From: an uncultured delta proteobacterium
Lineage (GTDB): Bacteria; RBG-13-61-14; DRUE01
Reading direction: 5' to 3'
DNA: 9,865 nucleotides
Assembly: GCA_903897985.1 (NCBI GenBank)
Contig: CAIUDS010000020.1
Span: forward strand, 1-9,865
Positions within the stretch are counted from its first letter, which is position 1; every line of letters starts with the position of its first letter. This document shows positions 7,783 to 9,865 of this stretch, one piece after another. The notes below the pieces were generated by a model, which saw only the letters and a list, made by a program, of their open reading frames with translations, made no database searches and had not been told where the DNA came from. The translations under genes were made by a program, and so were the position numbers.

Positions 7783-8744
7783 AGGCGCTCTTCTTTGACG
7801 GCAAGCGCTTAAGCCTGCGGGAAATAAAAACTCCCAGACCCGCAAAGGGCGAGACCTTGATCCAAGTGCATTATGCTGGCATCTGCAACACCGACCTGGA
7901 AATATTCCGGGGATACATGAATTTCAAGGGCGTTCCCGGTCACGAGTTCGTGGGCGAGGTGATAAAAGGGCCGGCGGAATGGCTGGGAAAAAGAGTGGTT
8001 GGCGAGATCAATCTGGCCTGCGGAAAATGCGCTTTCTGCCGGGCCAGGCTTGAGCGGCACTGCCCGAAGCGGACCGTGCTGGGCATCGCCGGAAAAAACG
8101 GCGCGTTCGCCGAATACCTTACTCTGCCGGTTTCCAATCTCCACCAGGTCCCGCGCTCGGTGCATGATTATGAAGCGGTCCTGGTCGAGCCCCTGGCCGC
8201 GGCGCTCCGGATTTTGGACCAGGTTCCCATCCACAAGGACCAGCCGGTCTGGCTGCTCGGCGACGGCAAACTGGCGCAACTGATCGCCCGCGCGGTCCGC
8301 CTGAAGACCAAAAACCTAATCATGGTCGGGAAGCATGAGAAAAAACTCGCCCTGGTTAAATATCTCGGAATCAAGACCAGGCTCGCCGGCCAATTGGGAA
8401 ATATTGATCCCATGAAAAAACCGGAGCTGGTGATCGAGGCCACCGGCGATGAATCCGGCCTGGCCCAAGCCCTGAAAATCTGCAAGCCGACCGGGACCAT
8501 CGTGCTCAAGAGCACCTTCCACGCGCAGCCCCGGATGGACCTGTCTCAGCTGGTGGTGGACGAGCTTCATCTGATCGGCTCGAGGTGCGGGGATTTCCGA
8601 AAAGCGCTCAAGCTGCTCGCGCAAAGAAAAACTCATGTGCTCGATATGATCACCAAGGTTTATGAGCTGGAAGATTTTGAAGCCGCTTTCAAAAAGGCCG
8701 CTTCCCGAACGGCCTTGAAGGTTTTGTTCCGATGCCAAAAATAA
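7779..8744 (+). CDS. Zinc-dependent medium-chain dehydrogenase/reductase (alcohol dehydrogenase-like)
   Basis: Likely a cytoplasmic NAD(P)-dependent oxidoreductase acting on an alcohol or polyol; 321 residues. The N-terminal GroES-like domain carries the catalytic zinc set: Cys36 (in GICNTDLEIFRGYM), His55-Glu56 (GVPGHEF) and Glu137 (LVEPLAAAL). The structural zinc lobe is C-x2-C-x2-C-x7-C with Cys81, 84, 87 and 95. The Rossmann loop is LLGDGKLAQLIA (159-170), GxGxxA instead of the usual GxGxxG. Near the C-terminus, DELHLIGSRCGDFRKAL (261-277) is typical of this MDR subgroup. The start is ATG 7779, just after a GTGAGG ribosome site and overlapping the OppB-like stop by four bases. Its last 13 bases overlap the OppC-like gene. 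Being wedged between the two permease genes suggests its substrate relates to the transported solute, but this is inference and the substrate is unknown. Confidence 0.9.
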   Translation: MKALFFDGKRLSLREIKTPRPAKGETLIQVHYAGICNTDLEIFRGYMNFKGVPGHEFVGEVIKGPAEWLGKRVVGEINLACGKCAFCRARLERHCPKRTVLGIAGKNGAFAEYLTLPVSNLHQVPRSVHDYEAVLVEPLAAALRILDQVPIHKDQPVWLLGDGKLAQLIARAVRLKTKNLIMVGKHEKKLALVKYLGIKTRLAGQLGNIDPMKKPELVIEATGDESGLAQALKICKPTGTIVLKSTFHAQPRMDLSQLVVDELHLIGSRCGDFRKALKLLAQRKTHVLDMITKVYELEDFEAAFKKAASRTALKVLFRCQK

Positions 8745-9652
8745 AATCCAAAAGCCCGCTCGAGTTGGGCCTGAGCCGGCTGCGCAAGAACCGCGCGGCC
8801 ATGGCCGGACTCGCCTATATCGTCTTCATCACCCTGGTGGCGATTTGCGCGCAATGGATCGCTCCTTTTGGCTATGACTTTCAGGACCCCAAGGCTATGC
8901 TCATCAATCCGGCCGCATCGCATTGGCTGGGCACCGACGAACTGGGGCGGGACCTCCTCAGCCGCCTCATCTTTGGCGCGCGCATCTCGCTCGCAGTCGC
9001 TTATTTTTCCACCCTGTTCTCGCTGTTCCTGGGAACGGTCTTTGGCGCGGTGAGCGGCTATGCCGGCGGCCGCCTGGATAATTTCCTCATGCGCATCGCG
9101 GATGTGGTTTATTCCTTCCCCGACCTCCTGCTCATCATCCTGATCAACGCCTCCATTGACCGCGAGGGCCTCGCCAATATGTTCGCGGGTTTGCATCTGC
9201 CCTGGCTGATCCGCATGGTCAGCCCGGAAATTCTCTCACTCCTGATCGCGCTCAGCCTAGTAAGCTGGGTCAACATCGCGAGGCTGGTGCGCGGCGAGGT
9301 GCTCCGCATCCGCGAGGAAAAATTTGTGGAGGCCGCGGTGGCGCTCGGGGCCAAACCCGGTTCCATCCTGTTCAAGCATATTCTGCCCAACACCCTCGGA
9401 CCCTTGATCGTGACCATCACCTTCCGCATCCCCTCCGTGATCCTCGCCGAGAGCACCTTGAGCTTTATCGGCTTGGGCATCCAGCCCCCGCTCGCGTCCT
9501 GGGGAACCCTCGCCAACGCCGGTTTCATGCACCTCCGGTTCCACCCCCACCTCATCCTCTTCCCCTCGCTCGCCATCTTTCTCACCATCCTCGCCTTCAA
9601 CTTCCTCGGCGACGGCCTCCGCGACGCCTTCGCCCCAGGTCAATCCCGATAG
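8732..9652 (+). CDS. oppC-like: Peptide-type ABC transporter permease (OppC/DppC type)
   Basis: Second inner-membrane permease of the importer, 306 residues, normal length for the family. The N-terminal region has the LSRLRKNRAAMAGLAYI pattern preceding helix 1. It then has the diagnostic HWLGTDELGRDLLSRLIFGA (about 64-83), which defines OppC/DppC proteins. GYAGGRLDNFLMRIADVVYSFP follows. The EAA loop contacting the ATPase is at 198-220 (FVEAAVALGAKPGSILFKHI). LSFIGLGIQPPLASWG (243-258) and FNFLGDGLRDAF (289-300) are also family hallmarks. A weak Shine-Dalgarno (GAAGG, 8717-8721) lies about ten bases before ATG 8732, inside the end of the dehydrogenase gene. It is the last gene of the plus-strand block: no ATPase gene follows, and a convergent gene comes next. 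Confidence 0.94.
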   Translation: MPKIKSKSPLELGLSRLRKNRAAMAGLAYIVFITLVAICAQWIAPFGYDFQDPKAMLINPAASHWLGTDELGRDLLSRLIFGARISLAVAYFSTLFSLFLGTVFGAVSGYAGGRLDNFLMRIADVVYSFPDLLLIILINASIDREGLANMFAGLHLPWLIRMVSPEILSLLIALSLVSWVNIARLVRGEVLRIREEKFVEAAVALGAKPGSILFKHILPNTLGPLIVTITFRIPSVILAESTLSFIGLGIQPPLASWGTLANAGFMHLRFHPHLILFPSLAIFLTILAFNFLGDGLRDAFAPGQSR

Positions 9653-9666
9653 TTGAATTCTAAGGT

Positions 9667-9688
9667 CTGCGGACAAGAGTGTCCGCAG
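9667..9688. repeat. Perfect 9-bp hairpin (REP-like or U-tract-less terminator)
   Basis: CTGCGGACA (9667-9675), a four-base AGAG loop and TGTCCGCAG (9680-9688) form a perfect GC-rich stem-loop 14 bases after the OppC-like stop. No T-run follows on either strand, so it is not a classical intrinsic terminator. It could be a repetitive extragenic palindrome or a transcript-end stabiliser between convergent genes. An outer GGT/ACC pair (9664-9666 and 9696-9698) could extend the structure with a bulge. Confidence 0.7.
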
Positions 9689-9753
9689 CACGAAGACCAT
9701 GAGCGATTGCACGAAGTTGAACGCAAAAAAAACTTCTGCTGCCGTTGAGAGCG

Positions 9754-9787
9754 TATCGCTGTGACTAATGAGACGGATACAGCGATA
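9754..9787 (-). repeat. 9-bp inverted repeat around the hydrolase stop codon
   Basis: TATCGCTGT (9754-9762) and ACAGCGATA (9779-9787) are perfect reverse complements with a 16-base loop that contains the stop codon of the minus-strand hydrolase (9765-9767). On the minus strand an eight-base T-run (9732 to 9725) follows about 21 bases after the stem, too far for a canonical intrinsic terminator. It may help end or stabilise the hydrolase transcript, or may be chance. Confidence 0.4.
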
Positions 9788-9865
9788 AAACAGCGCGGGC
9801 CATTTCCTCGGCGATGATGCGGTTGCCGACCGCGTTGGGATGTCCGAGGTCGGTGGTCACGGCGA
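9765..9865 (-). CDS. SGNH/GDSL-type hydrolase, C-terminal fragment cut by window edge
   Basis: On the minus strand the last 32 codons before a TAG stop (9765-9767) read A-V-T-T-D-L-G-H-P-N-A-V-G-N-R-I-I-A-E-E-M-A-R-A-V-L and a short tail. D-x2-H-P-N followed by G-N-x-x-I-A is the final block of SGNH (GDSL) esterases/lipases, holding the catalytic Asp (9849-9851) and His (9840-9842). Family members hydrolyse esters or deacetylate sugars and glycans, often in the envelope; which applies cannot be told from this fragment. The rest of the gene lies to the right of the window. It converges on the transporter block with a 112-base gap, so it is a separate transcription unit. Confidence 0.8.
   Translation of the reverse strand, partial: AVTTDLGHPNAVGNRIIAEEMARAVLSLYPSH

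Noticed and set aside
9689..9716. Two GCACGAAG copies 21 bases apart in the last intergenic region
   Set aside because: Only two short copies are present, without further spacing regularity; this is not enough for a repeat array or operator call.

Overview
The window is a compact, GC-rich bacterial stretch. It reads as one long plus-strand gene block, with the tail of a convergent minus-strand gene at the right edge. A lipoprotein-type solute-binding protein and several envelope proteins fit a bacterium with a cell envelope and periplasm. The phylum cannot be fixed from this sequence. The style (multi-spanning TPR glycosyltransferase-like proteins, overlapping genes, GC-rich codons) is seen in Omnitrophota-, Elusimicrobiota- and Verrucomicrobiota-like genomes, but that is only an impression. 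I see no tRNA, rRNA, CRISPR array, insertion sequence or phage gene.

Layout. (1) 1-1455: a GMC-family FAD oxidoreductase whose extreme N-terminus lies off the left edge. It carries a ferredoxin-like four-cysteine motif and a cholesterol-oxidase-like His/Asn pair. (2) 1456-1524: a 69-base gap with a plausible extended -10 promoter placed very close to the next start codon. (3) 1525-9652: six genes that overlap one another end to end (by 1, 4, 4, 4 and 13 bases). They are a TMTC/PMT-like membrane glycosyltransferase with TPRs, a second membrane protein with C-terminal TPRs, an OppA-like peptide-binding lipoprotein, an OppB-like permease, a zinc-dependent medium-chain dehydrogenase (MDR) and an OppC-like permease. 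(4) 9653-9764: a short convergent intergenic region with a perfect 9-bp hairpin and other small repeats. (5) 9765-9865, minus strand: the last 32 codons of an SGNH/GDSL-type hydrolase, with its catalytic Asp-x2-His block visible.

How the genes may work together. OppA-, OppB- and OppC-like proteins form the periplasmic and membrane parts of a peptide-type ABC importer. The two ATPases (OppD/OppF) are absent here and must come from elsewhere if the importer works. The dehydrogenase sits between the two permease genes and overlaps both, so it is almost certainly co-expressed with them, which is an unusual arrangement. The two upstream membrane/TPR proteins belong to the same overlapping chain. 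This raises the possibility that envelope glycosylation and uptake of a (glyco)peptide or similar solute are co-regulated. That link is inferred from gene order only.
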